DNA from: Mesorhizobium sp. M8A.F.Ca.ET.218.01.1.1 | Lineage (GTDB): Bacteria > Pseudomonadota > Alphaproteobacteria > Rhizobiales > Rhizobiaceae | NCBI RefSeq assembly: GCF_004791165.1 | Contig: NZ_SRUZ01000009.1 | Coordinates: forward strand, 88,873 to 152,872 | Direction: 5' to 3' | Length of the DNA: 64,000 bases | In this document: positions 1 to 8,133 of the stretch, piece after piece | How the letters are laid out: each line of letters begins with the position of its first letter | Position numbering within the stretch: the first letter of the stretch is position 1 | Position numbers and translations under genes: made by a program | The notes under the pieces: model-generated | Seen by the model: the letters and a program-made list of their open reading frames with translations, nothing else | Databases searched by the model: none | Told to the model about the DNA's origin: nothing

Positions 1-14
1 CGGCACCAATAAAC

Positions 15-457
15 CTAGATACCCTCAACTTTATGGTTGGGGCATGTGGCTCTCGGGTGGGTTGGCTCTTCCAGAGTTAGAGTGAGTCGAAAACGGTGAC
101 GCCGTCGCTGATACTTGCGTGTCATCTCGGTAGGCGTGGAGAAGCTGCTTCTGCCCATAGCGCTCTCGCACGCCGGCGGCCAAGGCCGCGCGTTTGACCA
201 GCCGCGCCACCTCCTGACCGTTCAGATGCTCGGCTTCCACCGCTTTGCCCTGACCGGTGACGCGGCGGAACAGGGGACCATGCGCAATACTGGCCAGCTT
301 CAGCCAGGTCTGCAGGGCGACGATCGGCAGGTGGCGTCGGACGAGCCGCGACCAATTCGACCTCCGCCAGCCAGTCTTGCCCCGCAACGTAACCGGCACG
401 CCCCTTGTCTGGGAAGAATTCAATCCAGCGGCGACCGTTGGTTTGATCGCGCGACAT
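15..457 (-). pseudogene. Decayed tyrosine recombinase (C-terminal part)
   Basis: The minus strand carries pieces of the catalytic half of a phage-integrase-type tyrosine recombinase spread over three frames. The pieces are a WIEFFPDKG-like block near 410-435, then TLRGKTGW...LQTWLKLASIAHGPLFRRV and VARLVKRAALAAGVR in a second frame, and finally EMTRKYQRRRHRF near 85-122, which holds the nucleophilic tyrosine, ending at a stop at 15-17. No single frame joins them, so at least two frameshifts and internal deletions have occurred and the gene cannot be active. The N-terminal half is absent or unrecognisable. It probably marks an old integration next to the replicon. Confidence 0.7.
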
Positions 458-701
458 CGGAAGCGGCGTGGCATGGCCGCATCATCACAACATAACCGAT
501 CGTTGCCGATGCGAACGACCGCCCGAGCTCCGCGCCTGCCGTCACAAAGAGAATTTCGCCGCCGCGCCAATGTGGCGGTCTCTCCAGGCGTCGAAAGGTG
601 CCTGCATGTAGGTCACTCGCCGCCGTACGCGGGAAGCTAGAGGCCAACCGGCACCGACGTCGACTGCAACTTGAGGCACACGAAGCCGGCGACCACGAAA
701 A

Positions 702-717
702 GTTCCCAGCTGGGAAC
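702..717. promoter_or_regulatory. parS: parS centromere site of the repABC partition system
   Basis: The 16-base perfect palindrome GTTCCCAGCTGGGAAC fits the repABC parS consensus GTT-N4-GC-N4-AAC exactly. It lies about 155 bases upstream of repA, a known position for parS in this plasmid class. It would be bound by RepB (ParB-like), with RepA driving segregation. Only one copy was noticed near the replicon. Confidence 0.75.
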
Positions 718-811
718 TGCCTTGTGTCCATTTGCTCGAATACTCCGAATCGGGCATAAGCCAGTAACGGAAAAACCGCGTAATTCGAAAAGTTGGCGTA
801 GTTGGCGTGGC

Positions 812-828
812 GTTAACGGCTTGTTAAC
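812..828. promoter_or_regulatory. Inverted repeat in repA promoter region, possible RepA/RepB operator
   Basis: Two GTTAAC half-sites are separated by GGCTT. They sit just after a tandem direct repeat (AGTTGGCGT twice, from about 791) and about 45 bases before the likely repA start. The TTAACG within it and TATCAT at 838-843 are 18 bases apart and could be -35 and -10 boxes. RepA-RepB autorepression at such operators is known for repABC plasmids; use of this site is inferred. Confidence 0.4.
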
Positions 829-871
829 CACAGTCGCTATCATTGTGGCTGGGTGCAAGAGGAGAATCTGG

Positions 872-2053
872 GTGACGCGGCATCTAAGTAGCCTTCAGTT
901 CATGAATACCTTTTCGACGAAACTCGAGAAGGCACTCAACAATCTTTCGCTGGCTCAGTATCCTCCTGACGCGGTTCGTACCATGCGCAAATTCACTTCG
1001 ACCGAAGTGGCGGCGTTGCTGGGAGTGACCGAAGCTTATATACGCCAGGTTTCCTTAAAAGGGCAGGGACCCGAGCCAGAGACAACAACCACCGGAAAGC
1101 GCCTATATTCCGTGGGGCAGGTGCTTGAGCTTCGGATGCATCTGGCGGAAAAGGCGCGAAAGAAGTGGATCAATCCTCGTCGCGTTGATGGCGAAGACTG
1201 CCAGATAATCGCGATCACCAACTTCAAAGGCGGATCGTCCAAGACAGCGACCACTATTCACTTGGGTCACTGGCTGGCACTTCGTGGGTATCGCGTTCTC
1301 GCAGTCGACATGGATCCCCAGGCGTCGTTAACCAGTCTGCAAGGAGCATTACCGGGATTTGACTACCGAGAAGGTGACACCCTTTACTCGGCGATCCGGT
1401 TTGACGATCCGGTGCCAACAGAAAAAATTGTGCATCAGACACATATCATCGGATTCGACGTCATCTGCGCCGGTCTTGAGCTGACAGAATTCGAAACCGC
1501 CGTTACCCTTGAGATGCGCAAGAGCGGTGGAACGAGTTTCCTTCTTCGAGTGTCACAGGCGCTAGAACAGATCGTTGATCGCTACGACATCGTTCTTCTC
1601 GACTGCGCTCCGTCACTCAATTTCCTTACGCTTTCCTCGCTCACGGCCGCTACCGGGGTCCTCATCCCAGTGCCGGCTCACATGCTCGATGTCGATTCCA
1701 CAGGCAAGTTTTTGGAGCTGGCCGCGTCTTATATGCAAATCCTGGATGAGGCTGGTGCAGGTGCGCGTTGGGATTTCGCCAAATTCCTCATCACCAAATT
1801 TGAGGCGAATGACCACCCGCAAGCCAATATGCAGGCCCTAATGCGTCAAGTTTTTGGCGAGGATCTACTTCTGAATTCAGTCTCCAAATCAACTGCAGTT
1901 GCCGACGCTCTCACTTGGAAGCAGAGCCTCTACGAAGTGCAACGATCGAGGTTCTCGGCACCTAAAACTTATGATCGTGCAATCGAATCGATCAATGCCG
2001 CGAACGCGGAAATAGAAAGCCTCATCACAATGGCATGGAGGCGTGAACAGTGA
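872..2053 (+). CDS. repA: RepA, ParA-like partition ATPase of repABC replicon
   Basis: RepA segregates the plasmid with RepB and represses repABC transcription. The protein of 393 residues has an N-terminal helix-turn-helix (STEVAALLGVTEAYIRQ), a deviant Walker A motif NFKGGSSKTATT near residue 115, the A' box DMDPQASLT and a Walker B-like VLLDCAPSL, as in type Ib ParA proteins. I chose the GTG at 872 because AAGAGGAG lies 7 bases upstream. The ATG at 902 is the alternative and the open frame extends to 671 without protein-like sequence. The stop overlaps the repB start (GTGA), as expected for an operon. The length matches the family (about 400 residues). Confidence 0.93.
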   Translation: MTRHLSSLQFMNTFSTKLEKALNNLSLAQYPPDAVRTMRKFTSTEVAALLGVTEAYIRQVSLKGQGPEPETTTTGKRLYSVGQVLELRMHLAEKARKKWINPRRVDGEDCQIIAITNFKGGSSKTATTIHLGHWLALRGYRVLAVDMDPQASLTSLQGALPGFDYREGDTLYSAIRFDDPVPTEKIVHQTHIIGFDVICAGLELTEFETAVTLEMRKSGGTSFLLRVSQALEQIVDRYDIVLLDCAPSLNFLTLSSLTAATGVLIPVPAHMLDVDSTGKFLELAASYMQILDEAGAGARWDFAKFLITKFEANDHPQANMQALMRQVFGEDLLLNSVSKSTAVADALTWKQSLYEVQRSRFSAPKTYDRAIESINAANAEIESLITMAWRREQ

Positions 2054-3084
2054 GCCGCAAAGATTCTAAGGGCATGTTTGCTGCTGTTTTGGGGCAACTT
2101 GGGGAGGAGAATTCGGAGGAAGCCCTCAGCCGTCGCACGTCATCCCCACACCTGATGAAGGTAGCGGCTGGTGTTCGCCAAATGCAAGAGCGTAGCGATA
2201 TAGCCGACAAGTTATTGAAGTCAGGCGAACAGATCATTGAACTCGATCCCGACAAAATACGGCCGTCATCTATCACCGATCGATATGATGACGCCTATGA
2301 GATTTCCGCCATCGCTGAAATCACAGAATCCATGCGGGAGCGCGGTCAAATTGTGCCGGGATTGGTTCGACCAGTACAAGGCAAGGATGGCGAGTTTCAA
2401 ATCGTCTATGGTCGCAGAAGACTAGCGGCAGCTAAGCAGCTTGGGATCGGATTCAAAGCGGCCGTCCGCGAGCTAACCGATGAACAAGCTGTCATTTTCC
2501 AAGGGGAAGAAAACACAGCTCGAGAGGATCTTTCATACATCGAAAAATGCGCTTTTGCGCTTGCGCAACAGGAAGCAGGATACAAACGGGATACCATCTG
2601 CGCTTCGTTGTCGACCGGAAAATCGCACGTTTCCGAGATGATCAAAATCGCCTCCTCGGTCGACAAGGAGATACTGCAATCGATTGGCAAAGCCCCCGGG
2701 ATTGGTCGAGGACGATGGCAGGAATTCTCAAACCGCTATTCCGTCGATGGCTCACTCGCGAAAGCCTTCGATCTTACTCACAAAAACAAATTCCGCGAGG
2801 CAACGTCCGATGACAGATTCATCATGCTGCTTGAGACGCTCCCGTCGGATACCAATGCGATTAAAGGACCTGCGGCTCCGGCCAAGCCATCAAAGCCCAT
2901 GATTGCTATGAAATCCTGGGCTGCTCCAGACAAAACGGTCAGCGTCAGCCTCAAAGACAACGGAAAAACTACCATGATTGCCGTGGGAGAGGCCGAAGGA
3001 TCGCGTTTCGCAGCGTTTATCGCCGGACAACTGGACGACCTGTTTGAGGCCTTTCGGAAGTCCACCACGAAACAAGGAGTCTGA
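2050..3084 (+). CDS. repB: RepB, ParB-like centromere-binding protein
   Basis: RepB binds parS and works with RepA in plasmid partition and in repABC autoregulation. The 344-residue protein has the ParB N-terminal box (ESMRERGQIVPGLVRP, then VYGRRRLAAAKQLG) around residues 90-140, the ENTAREDLSYIEKCAFA segment, and a helix-turn-helix (RDTICASLSTGKSHVSEMIKIA) around 175-200. It starts with GTG overlapping the repA stop codon, so translation is probably coupled. The following 154 bases carry the antisense RNA that controls repC. Confidence 0.93.
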   Translation: MSRKDSKGMFAAVLGQLGEENSEEALSRRTSSPHLMKVAAGVRQMQERSDIADKLLKSGEQIIELDPDKIRPSSITDRYDDAYEISAIAEITESMRERGQIVPGLVRPVQGKDGEFQIVYGRRRLAAAKQLGIGFKAAVRELTDEQAVIFQGEENTAREDLSYIEKCAFALAQQEAGYKRDTICASLSTGKSHVSEMIKIASSVDKEILQSIGKAPGIGRGRWQEFSNRYSVDGSLAKAFDLTHKNKFREATSDDRFIMLLETLPSDTNAIKGPAAPAKPSKPMIAMKSWAAPDKTVSVSLKDNGKTTMIAVGEAEGSRFAAFIAGQLDDLFEAFRKSTTKQGV

Positions 3085-3091
3085 AGCCGCA

Positions 3092-3144
3092 AAAGAAAAA
3101 GGCCCCCGAACGGCAAGCCGTGGAAGCCTCTCTCTGAACTAAGC
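3092..3144 (-). ncRNA. Counter-transcribed RNA between repB and repC (replication/incompatibility control)
   Basis: On the minus strand TTGACA (3179-3174) and GATTCT (3156-3151) are 17 bases apart and form a good promoter. A short transcript from about 3144 would end at a GC-rich hairpin (ACGGC and GCCGT core, 3092-3120) followed by TTTTTC. Position, orientation and size (about 50 nt) match the ctRNA that pairs with the repC leader in repABC plasmids and lowers RepC synthesis. The exact ends are estimates. Confidence 0.7.
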
Positions 3145-3238
3145 ACTCCGAGAATCGCATCTCCACGAATCACTGTCAAGAGTCATTGGCGTCGTTTCGG
3201 CGAGCAGATTTCTTTTGCCTAATCGAGGGTGAAAGAAA

Positions 3239-4444
3239 ATGGAGACGGGTATTGCAACGACGCCCTTTGGGCGGCGGCCGATGTCGCTTGCCATGTTGGC
3301 AGCGCAAAACGATTCACGTGGAATCCCCAAGGGCAGGGTCGTCGACAAGTGGCAGATCTACCGCAACCTCTGCGAAGGCAAGAGCATCGTCGGCGTCGGC
3401 GATCGTGCTCTGGCCGTCCTGAATGCGTTGTTATCTTTCTATCCTGACAGTGAGTTGAGTGAGGAGAACGATCTCATCGTCTTTCCCTCAAACGCTCAGC
3501 TGTCGCTGAGGGCGCACGGGATGCCTGATGCCACGCTCCGGCGGCACCTGGCGGCTCTTGTTGACTGCGGGCTGATCACCCGTCGGGATAGCCCGAACGG
3601 CAAGCGTTACGCCCGCAAGGGCAGGGGAGGGGAGATCGAGGAAGCATTTGGCTTCTCCCTGGCGCCGCTGCTGGCCCGTGCTTACGAATTCCAGGCGGCG
3701 GCCGAGCGTGTTCGCGCCGACAACAGGGCGCTCAGGCTTATGCGCGAGCGGATCACCTTGCACCGCCGTGACATCCATAAGCTGATAGAGGCGGCCCTTG
3801 ATGAAGACGTCCCTGGCGACTGGGGAGGCCTGTGGAAGCGCTTCCGCGGCGTTGTGGAGGCAATTCCTCGCCGAGCTTGCATTGCCGAGCTCGAGCCCAT
3901 CGTCGCTGATCTGGCCGCCTTGCGTGAGGATGTGGATAAGCTGCTGGAAATTCATATGAAATCTACGAATCCGAGCGGCAATGACTCTCAAAACGAGCGG
4001 CAGCAATCTGATTCAAATACCGACTCTATTTTTGAATTTGAACCTGCTTTAGAGAAAAGCGGGTCGACGGCCGAGCCCAGGACGAGGACCGCAGAGGCGC
4101 CGAAAACATACCCGCTGGGGATGGTGCTAAAGGCCTGCCCCGAAATTGCGGATTATGCCGTCGACGGGATCGGCAATTGGCGCGATCTTATGATAACCGC
4201 CGCCCAGGTGAGGGGATATCTGGGCGTTTCGCCGTCAGCGTATGAGGAGGCTTGCCATGTGATGGGCCAGGAGATCGCGGCGATCGTGATTGCCTGCATT
4301 CTGCAAAGGGCGCAGCACATCAACTCGGCCGGCGGCTATTTGCGGGTATTGACCGAAAAGGCAACGGCAGGGCAGTTCTCAGTCGGGCCGATGCTGATGG
4401 CGGCGCTCAAGGCGAACGGGACGACGGCGAGGATGACGGGATGA
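3239..4444 (+). CDS. repC: RepC, replication initiator
   Basis: RepC starts replication of repABC plasmids from an origin inside its own gene. The 401-residue protein shows the family landmarks: KGRVVDKWQIYRNLCEGKSIVGVGDRALAVLNALLSFYP near the N-terminus, the winged-helix LRRHLAALVDCGLITRRDSPNGKRYARK segment, and the C-terminal block YPLGMVLKACPEIADYA...IVIACILQRAQHINSAGGYLRVLTEKA. Start ATG 3239 is preceded by GGGTGAAAG. The region before it is the target of the antisense RNA. Residues about 240-285 are low-complexity and encoded by AT-rich DNA, the usual oriV place. Confidence 0.95.
   Translation: METGIATTPFGRRPMSLAMLAAQNDSRGIPKGRVVDKWQIYRNLCEGKSIVGVGDRALAVLNALLSFYPDSELSEENDLIVFPSNAQLSLRAHGMPDATLRRHLAALVDCGLITRRDSPNGKRYARKGRGGEIEEAFGFSLAPLLARAYEFQAAAERVRADNRALRLMRERITLHRRDIHKLIEAALDEDVPGDWGGLWKRFRGVVEAIPRRACIAELEPIVADLAALREDVDKLLEIHMKSTNPSGNDSQNERQQSDSNTDSIFEFEPALEKSGSTAEPRTRTAEAPKTYPLGMVLKACPEIADYAVDGIGNWRDLMITAAQVRGYLGVSPSAYEEACHVMGQEIAAIVIACILQRAQHINSAGGYLRVLTEKATAGQFSVGPMLMAALKANGTTARMTG
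3948..4060. other. oriV: Candidate oriV, AT-rich tract inside repC
   Basis: This stretch is clearly AT-rich (for example TCTATTTTTGAATTTGAAC near 4025) inside an otherwise GC-rich gene and encodes a polar linker of RepC. In characterised repABC plasmids the origin lies in an AT-rich part of repC. The assignment rests on that precedent and on base composition only. Confidence 0.5.
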
Positions 4445-4563
4445 CGAGCGCCAATCCCGCAGCTTGTCCCTTTGCGAAATCGCATCAGGCATGCAAGCTT
4501 CAGTGCACCAAGAGAACAAGTCTGGTGGCCTACGGCATGTCGCTGAAGTGTCACCCTTGCTGA
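4441..4563 (+). CDS. Small Cys-rich ORF coupled to repC (40 residues)
   Basis: An ATG overlaps the repC stop codon (ATGA) and opens a 40-residue frame beginning MTSANPAACPFAKSHQ with five cysteines, ending before the rep terminator. The overlap would allow translation by terminating ribosomes. I recognise no family, and a chance ORF is quite possible. Confidence 0.25.
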   Translation: MTSANPAACPFAKSHQACKLQCTKRTSLVAYGMSLKCHPC

Positions 4564-4641
4564 CCCATATGCGCGGTGCGTCGGATGTTTCCTCCCATTC
4601 GTCTGGCGCGTTCCCCTCTGGAGGTTTTGACCTTCATACCT

Positions 4642-4668
4642 GGCCGGGCCTTTGGTCCGGCCTTTTTC
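4642..4668 (+). terminator. Rho-independent terminator after repC
   Basis: GGCCGGGCC, loop TTT, then GGTCCGGCC form a 9-base-pair stem with one G-T pair, followed directly by TTTTT. It lies about 200 bases beyond repC and would end the repABC transcript. Confidence 0.8.
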
Positions 4669-4871
4669 ATGCGTGCGAGAAACTGGCAAACGGGGCGACG
4701 ACGTCCGGCCACTGATTGGGCATCTCGCTACCAAGCTCGTCCAATATCGCCTTGCCCCTCCCGGCGAACCGAGAACCATTATCAGAGCTGTCAAGCCGAC
4801 GGCTTATGTTCGCCAGCCCGGCAGGTGAAGACTCGCACATGGCCGTTTTCTCGGCCTGCCATTCTCTCCAG

Positions 4872-5090
4872 TCATGCAGGCTTGTCGAAGACCATGGGCA
4901 ATCCACGTTTAGACGCCATCTCGACGACCAGTTTTTCGATTGCTTGATCGGAAAGGCGGGTCTGCAGTGTCGTACGAATCCGCTTAACCAGTTCGTGCAC
5001 CGGCAACGGGGCGAGATCCTCGGCATCATCGAGAAACCGACTGACTTCGATCACAACGTCAGCATCGAAGTCGCTCGGCAAATCTCTCAT
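4872..5090 (-). CDS. Small conserved-looking hypothetical protein (72 residues)
   Basis: The frame encodes an acidic helical protein starting MRDLPSDFDADVVIEV and ending GLPMVFDKPA. No motif or family is recognised. A longer open frame reaches 5387, but the extra part overlaps the DUF982 gene in another frame and is not protein-like, so I use the ATG at 5090. It lies downstream of the DUF982 gene on the same strand with a 200-base gap. The stop lies about 200 bases from the repC terminator. Confidence 0.45.
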   Translation of the reverse strand: MRDLPSDFDADVVIEVSRFLDDAEDLAPLPVHELVKRIRTTLQTRLSDQAIEKLVVEMASKRGLPMVFDKPA

Positions 5091-5290
5091 ATCCCATCTC
5101 CGATCGACGTAAAATTGCGGTCTTGCTGACCGATGTCGCTTTAAGCAGATGAACGTCGGTTGTTTCCCGCGATGGCAGAACTCGATGCTCTGCTGCCGGC
5201 TGAACAAATCCCCTTCATCGCTGTGTTGCTTTGAAGCTCTACTTTTCAAAGTCACTTTCGAAACCATCGAGGCTACTATCAACTTGGACC

Positions 5291-5533
5291 TCAGTCGCTG
5301 CGTAAGATGTTCGCTTCCAACGCCGCGGCAACGAAAGCCCGTCTCGCAACCGGCGTCTGAGCTTCGCCGCGCAGAACCTGAAGACATGCATCCATAGCCA
5401 GTTTTCGCTTCGTCGTCTGATGAGGGAAACTCCGCAGCAGGATCGCGGCTGCGTCGTTCACATCGAATATGACGCGCTCACGCTCCTGCCGGCCAACTTG
5501 CACCACCACGGGCCGGACGAACCTGCTCGACAT
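5291..5533 (-). CDS. DUF982 domain protein
   Basis: The 80-residue protein is a complete DUF982 member, a small family frequent in rhizobia. It has the N-terminal FVRPVVVQV strand, the DVNDAAAILLRSFP core, KLAMDACLQVLRGEA, and the C-terminal ARRAFVAAALEANIL helix. The function of the family is unknown. It is a single gene with no clear operon partner other than the small ORF downstream. Upstream there is no good Shine-Dalgarno sequence, so the start at 5533 is provisional. Confidence 0.75.
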   Translation of the reverse strand: MSSRFVRPVVVQVGRQERERVIFDVNDAAAILLRSFPHQTTKRKLAMDACLQVLRGEAQTPVARRAFVAAALEANILRSD

Positions 5534-5941
5534 GCAATTACACTTTCAATTCAGACCATGACACGGACTTCGCGTATCATAACGTTGGGTCAGTTTATAC
5601 AGTCATTGACTATGCACGGAAGAGGAAACAGCAGTGCTCAATCTCGAGCCTGACCAGTTTCAGAAGGCCGCTACCTCAATCCGGAGGGGCCTCGGTCTTG
5701 GTGCGCAATAAAGCACAGGGGAATTCTGTCGCGTCCGGAACGTGAATGGGTGCTTCGCCCAGTCTCGGGCTTTGCTGAAACCAAGCCTTCCTTCCTGGTT
5801 GCAAGCCTTGAAGCGGCCCTGCCGCATGGGCGACGCTTCTAGGGGCGCGCGGGTGCCGGGAGAGGAAGAGGGCGGGCGGGTTGCGATGGCGGGTAAAGGT
5901 CCGGGAGAGAGTCTTCCGGCGCCCGCCTAGGAGCGACACTC
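5534..5941. other. Intergenic region with a GC-rich leader before the DUF932 gene
   Basis: No gene is supported here. The first half is ordinary sequence, with a TTGACT-like box near 5604. The last ~95 bases are purine-rich (GGGAGAGGAAGAGG at about 5859) and then GGGCGGGCGGG, with GGCGCCCGCC just before AGGAG and the ATG at 5942, so the transcript leader can fold into a strong hairpin. Similar purine-rich leaders precede two other genes of the DNA-metabolism island (10135 and 17398). Confidence 0.5.
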
Positions 5942-6295
5942 ATGACCCAGATAGAAATTCACGCGCCCAAGCGCAACGAGCGTGCCGGTTACAAGATCGA
6001 CGTCAGCCGCGGCCAGCGCATCGGCCGCGTGTCGTCAGAATGGTTCAACCGGCCGGCGGACGAGCGATACCTGTCGCTCACCGACCTCCGGCATTCGGTG
6101 AAGAGCCGGTCGGAGCGTAGCAAGACCCGCATCGTCGAAAGTGAGCTGATCCGCGTCGAGGCCAGCCGCGACGATCCGGAGCGCCTGAGGCTAATGCTGC
6201 CCGATACGCGTGCGCCTGTTGCCCCAACGCATTGGAGTTTTGGCCAACTCGCCAGCCTGGTCGGCGCGCCGGCCACCTATCGCCGTTTGCGGTGA
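5942..6295 (+). pseudogene. DUF932 plasmid protein, truncated to its N-terminal 117 residues
   Basis: The N-terminus (NERAGYKIDVSRGQRIGRVSSEWFNRPADERYLSL...VEASRDDPERLRLMLP...PVAPTHWSFGQLASLVGAPATY) is the start of the DUF932 phage/plasmid-related family, whose members are normally about 350-400 residues. The frame ends 4 codons after SLVGAPATY, where homologues continue. The next bases belong to the 3' end of a different gene, so an internal deletion of roughly 1 kb is inferred. AGGAG precedes the start, so a short peptide may still be made. Confidence 0.75.
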
Positions 6296-6527
6296 AATTA
6301 CCCTGCACCACGACGACGCCTACATCCAGGTCAGCCAGTTCGGTTTGTCCTCAGGTCACGGTATCCTGATCCGCACCTGCAAGGGCCGTAAAGACTACAT
6401 CGGCGGGGCCAACCACTTCGTCGCACTCGGCATGCTCGACGATATCCCGGCGCTCGCCGCCGCCGTCCGTGCCATCACCGGGGTTGGTCGAGACGCTTCG
6501 TGTTCCTCCGAGCGACGCGCCGCCTAA
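6291..6527 (+). pseudogene. 3' fragment of a deleted neighbour gene
   Basis: Right after the DUF932 breakpoint another frame reads GEITLHHDDAYIQVSQFG...GILIRTCKGRKDYIGGANHFVALGMLDDIPALAAAVRAI. This looks like the C-terminal ~70 residues of a small plasmid-encoded protein that lost its 5' end in the same deletion. The final residues (VGRDASCSSERRAA) look unrelated. I do not recognise the family with certainty. Confidence 0.5.
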
Positions 6528-6659
6528 ACTCCTGCAAACCCCATCATCGCCAGTGCACGTGCCGGCCGCAGGCTCGGCCCGTCGCCAGCCACAACACAGC
6601 AAGCAGTTGCCATGGCGCGGCGATGCCGCGCGTGGCCGACTTGCCTTCATGAGAACCTT

Positions 6660-7259
6660 ATGACCGCACATCCACCCTTCAGGAAGGTGCTCGACGGCGT
6701 CGCCACCCGAGAGCAGATGTTCCAACTGTTCAGCCGTCACAAAGACACTCCTGGCATCGATCCCAATTCCGGCACTCCCTATTCAGCCGAGTGGTTTGAG
6801 ATCACCGCGTCCGAATACCACTTCATGCTAGATTTGTTGCCGCCGCTCTTCATGCGCACCGGCATGCTCGGAATGTCGGAGTATAAGGCGGGCAACGTGA
6901 CCAGCGTATTCTTGGCGATCCGGATCCGGGGCGGCGAGCGCTGGTTTCATGGCTTCTGCGATCTCACGGATCGGCAGTCGCCAGACAAGATGCGCGCCGC
7001 CATCATCGCCCACGAGACCGGCGCGAGCGACAGCATGACCCGCGCGGAAAAGCTCGAGGCGATCTGGAACATAACCCCTGTCAAGCTCAGGGGGACCGCC
7101 CGCAATGCAGACCCCGAGACCGGGTGGGCCGAACATCGCGGCAAACGCACGATTCTCGTTAACGCCGGAAGGCATGATGCTACCTTCAGGCTGCTCGATG
7201 ATCTGTCGGATCTCGAGATCGCCGAGTACCTGTCCAAAGTGCGATTGCGTCGGAGCTGA
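6660..7259 (+). CDS. DUF1419 domain protein
   Basis: The 199-residue protein matches DUF1419, a family of unknown function found next to DUF932 genes on rhizobial plasmids. Landmarks are PPFRKVLDGVATREQMFQLF, HKDTPGIDPNSGTPYSAEWFEIT, LPPLFMRTGMLGMSEY, VTSVFLAIRIRGGERWFHGFCDLTDR and SMTRAEKLEAIW. I chose the ATG at 6660 (MTAHPPF), which matches the family start, rather than the ATG at 6612. The C-terminal 40 residues diverge from what I remember of the family. Confidence 0.75.
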   Translation: MTAHPPFRKVLDGVATREQMFQLFSRHKDTPGIDPNSGTPYSAEWFEITASEYHFMLDLLPPLFMRTGMLGMSEYKAGNVTSVFLAIRIRGGERWFHGFCDLTDRQSPDKMRAAIIAHETGASDSMTRAEKLEAIWNITPVKLRGTARNADPETGWAEHRGKRTILVNAGRHDATFRLLDDLSDLEIAEYLSKVRLRRS

Positions 7260-7273
7260 CGAAGGAAGACGAC

Positions 7274-7327
7274 GATGGGCATCTATAAGAACCGCGCTTC
7301 GGCGAGCAAAGTGTCTCCATCAACGTG
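7274..7327 (+). pseudogene. Start of a truncated gene (17 codons)
   Basis: An ATG with GAAGGAAG a few bases upstream opens a frame beginning MGIYKNRASASK that stops after 17 residues. Its place directly behind the DUF1419 gene with a good ribosome site suggests the 5' end of a lost gene. Nothing follows that can be joined to it. Confidence 0.3.
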
Positions 7328-7447
7328 ACCGACTTTCGCTCAATGTATGCACCCGCGTACGGCCCATCCTCAGCTGTTGAGACCTGCGAGACCGTATGGC
7401 CAACTGCCCCGAGGATACAAGCATCTGGCCCTCAGCAAAACTTGGGG

Positions 7448-7906
7448 TCAGTGCCTGCCACGCGGGAGGTATCCGGCATTACGCAAAGCGCCGATGAACA
7501 GGCTGGCCGGGCCGGCGATACTCGTCCTGGCCTGCGTTGCGAGCGGCAGCGTGTTCCAGTCCTCCAAAGGAGCGATAAAGCTGGAGAAAGCGCCATTGAC
7601 CATGCAATGGCTGGTCAAATGGCCTTGCTTATCCAGCACCAGAACGCCTGTCTGATTGCTGGGATACCGGATGGCGGCGACGCGCTGAAGTTCCATGTCG
7701 CCATCAATGCGCAAACTGAAAAGCAGGACGCCCTGGCTTCTGTTCGCGACTTCCGCGACTTTTTCCGTGAAAGGGACAGGAAGCGCCCGAACGCTGTCGA
7801 CCGCCATCCCGAAAACAAGCGCGTCCAGCTCATCCGCCGCCATGAGAAGATTAGTTCCCAAGAATATAAGGATTGCAACCGCTCCAGCCGGATTGTGCAC
7901 AGTCAT
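7448..7906 (-). CDS. Hypothetical exported protein with heme/PAS-like sensor flavour
   Basis: The 152-residue protein begins with a signal peptide (hydrophobic AGAVAILIFLGTNLLMA, predicted cleavage before ADELDAL). The mature part has alternating strands: LLFSLRIDGDMELQRVAAIRYPSNQTGVLVLDKQGHLTSHCMVNGAFSSF. I chose the ATG at 7906 because it begins the signal peptide; the frame is open to 7969. The frame on the opposite strand (7325-8002) is less protein-like. No family is recognised; the sensor-like reading of the strands is weak. Confidence 0.45.
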   Translation of the reverse strand: MTVHNPAGAVAILIFLGTNLLMAADELDALVFGMAVDSVRALPVPFTEKVAEVANRSQGVLLFSLRIDGDMELQRVAAIRYPSNQTGVLVLDKQGHLTSHCMVNGAFSSFIAPLEDWNTLPLATQARTSIAGPASLFIGALRNAGYLPRGRH

Positions 7907-8133
7907 CGCACTCCGCCAGCTAGACGCCTGAGCATCGCGTGTATGAGGCAGCACTCTCTCGGTAGGCATGTTCGCCCCCGTTCATTGAGCCGATTGCCCT
8001 AGGCCCATGACACACCGCTTGCTCGTTGCGGGGCTTCTCCGATAAAGCACGGCGAAAGCGATATACGTCGGGTACTCGCTAACCCAAACTTGCGACTTGG
8101 CTAGCAAGTCATGCTCACATCAAGGAACAGACT

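Noticed and set aside
671..871. N-terminal extension of RepA from 671
   Set aside because: It would start before the parS site and translate regulatory DNA; GTG 872 has a good ribosome site and gives the usual length.
5091..5387. Longer start for the 72-residue protein near 4872
   Set aside because: The added part overlaps the DUF982 gene out of frame and is not protein-like.
7325..8002. 225-codon plus-strand frame opposite the secreted protein gene
   Set aside because: Low-quality composition with no motif, while the opposite strand encodes a protein with a clear signal peptide.
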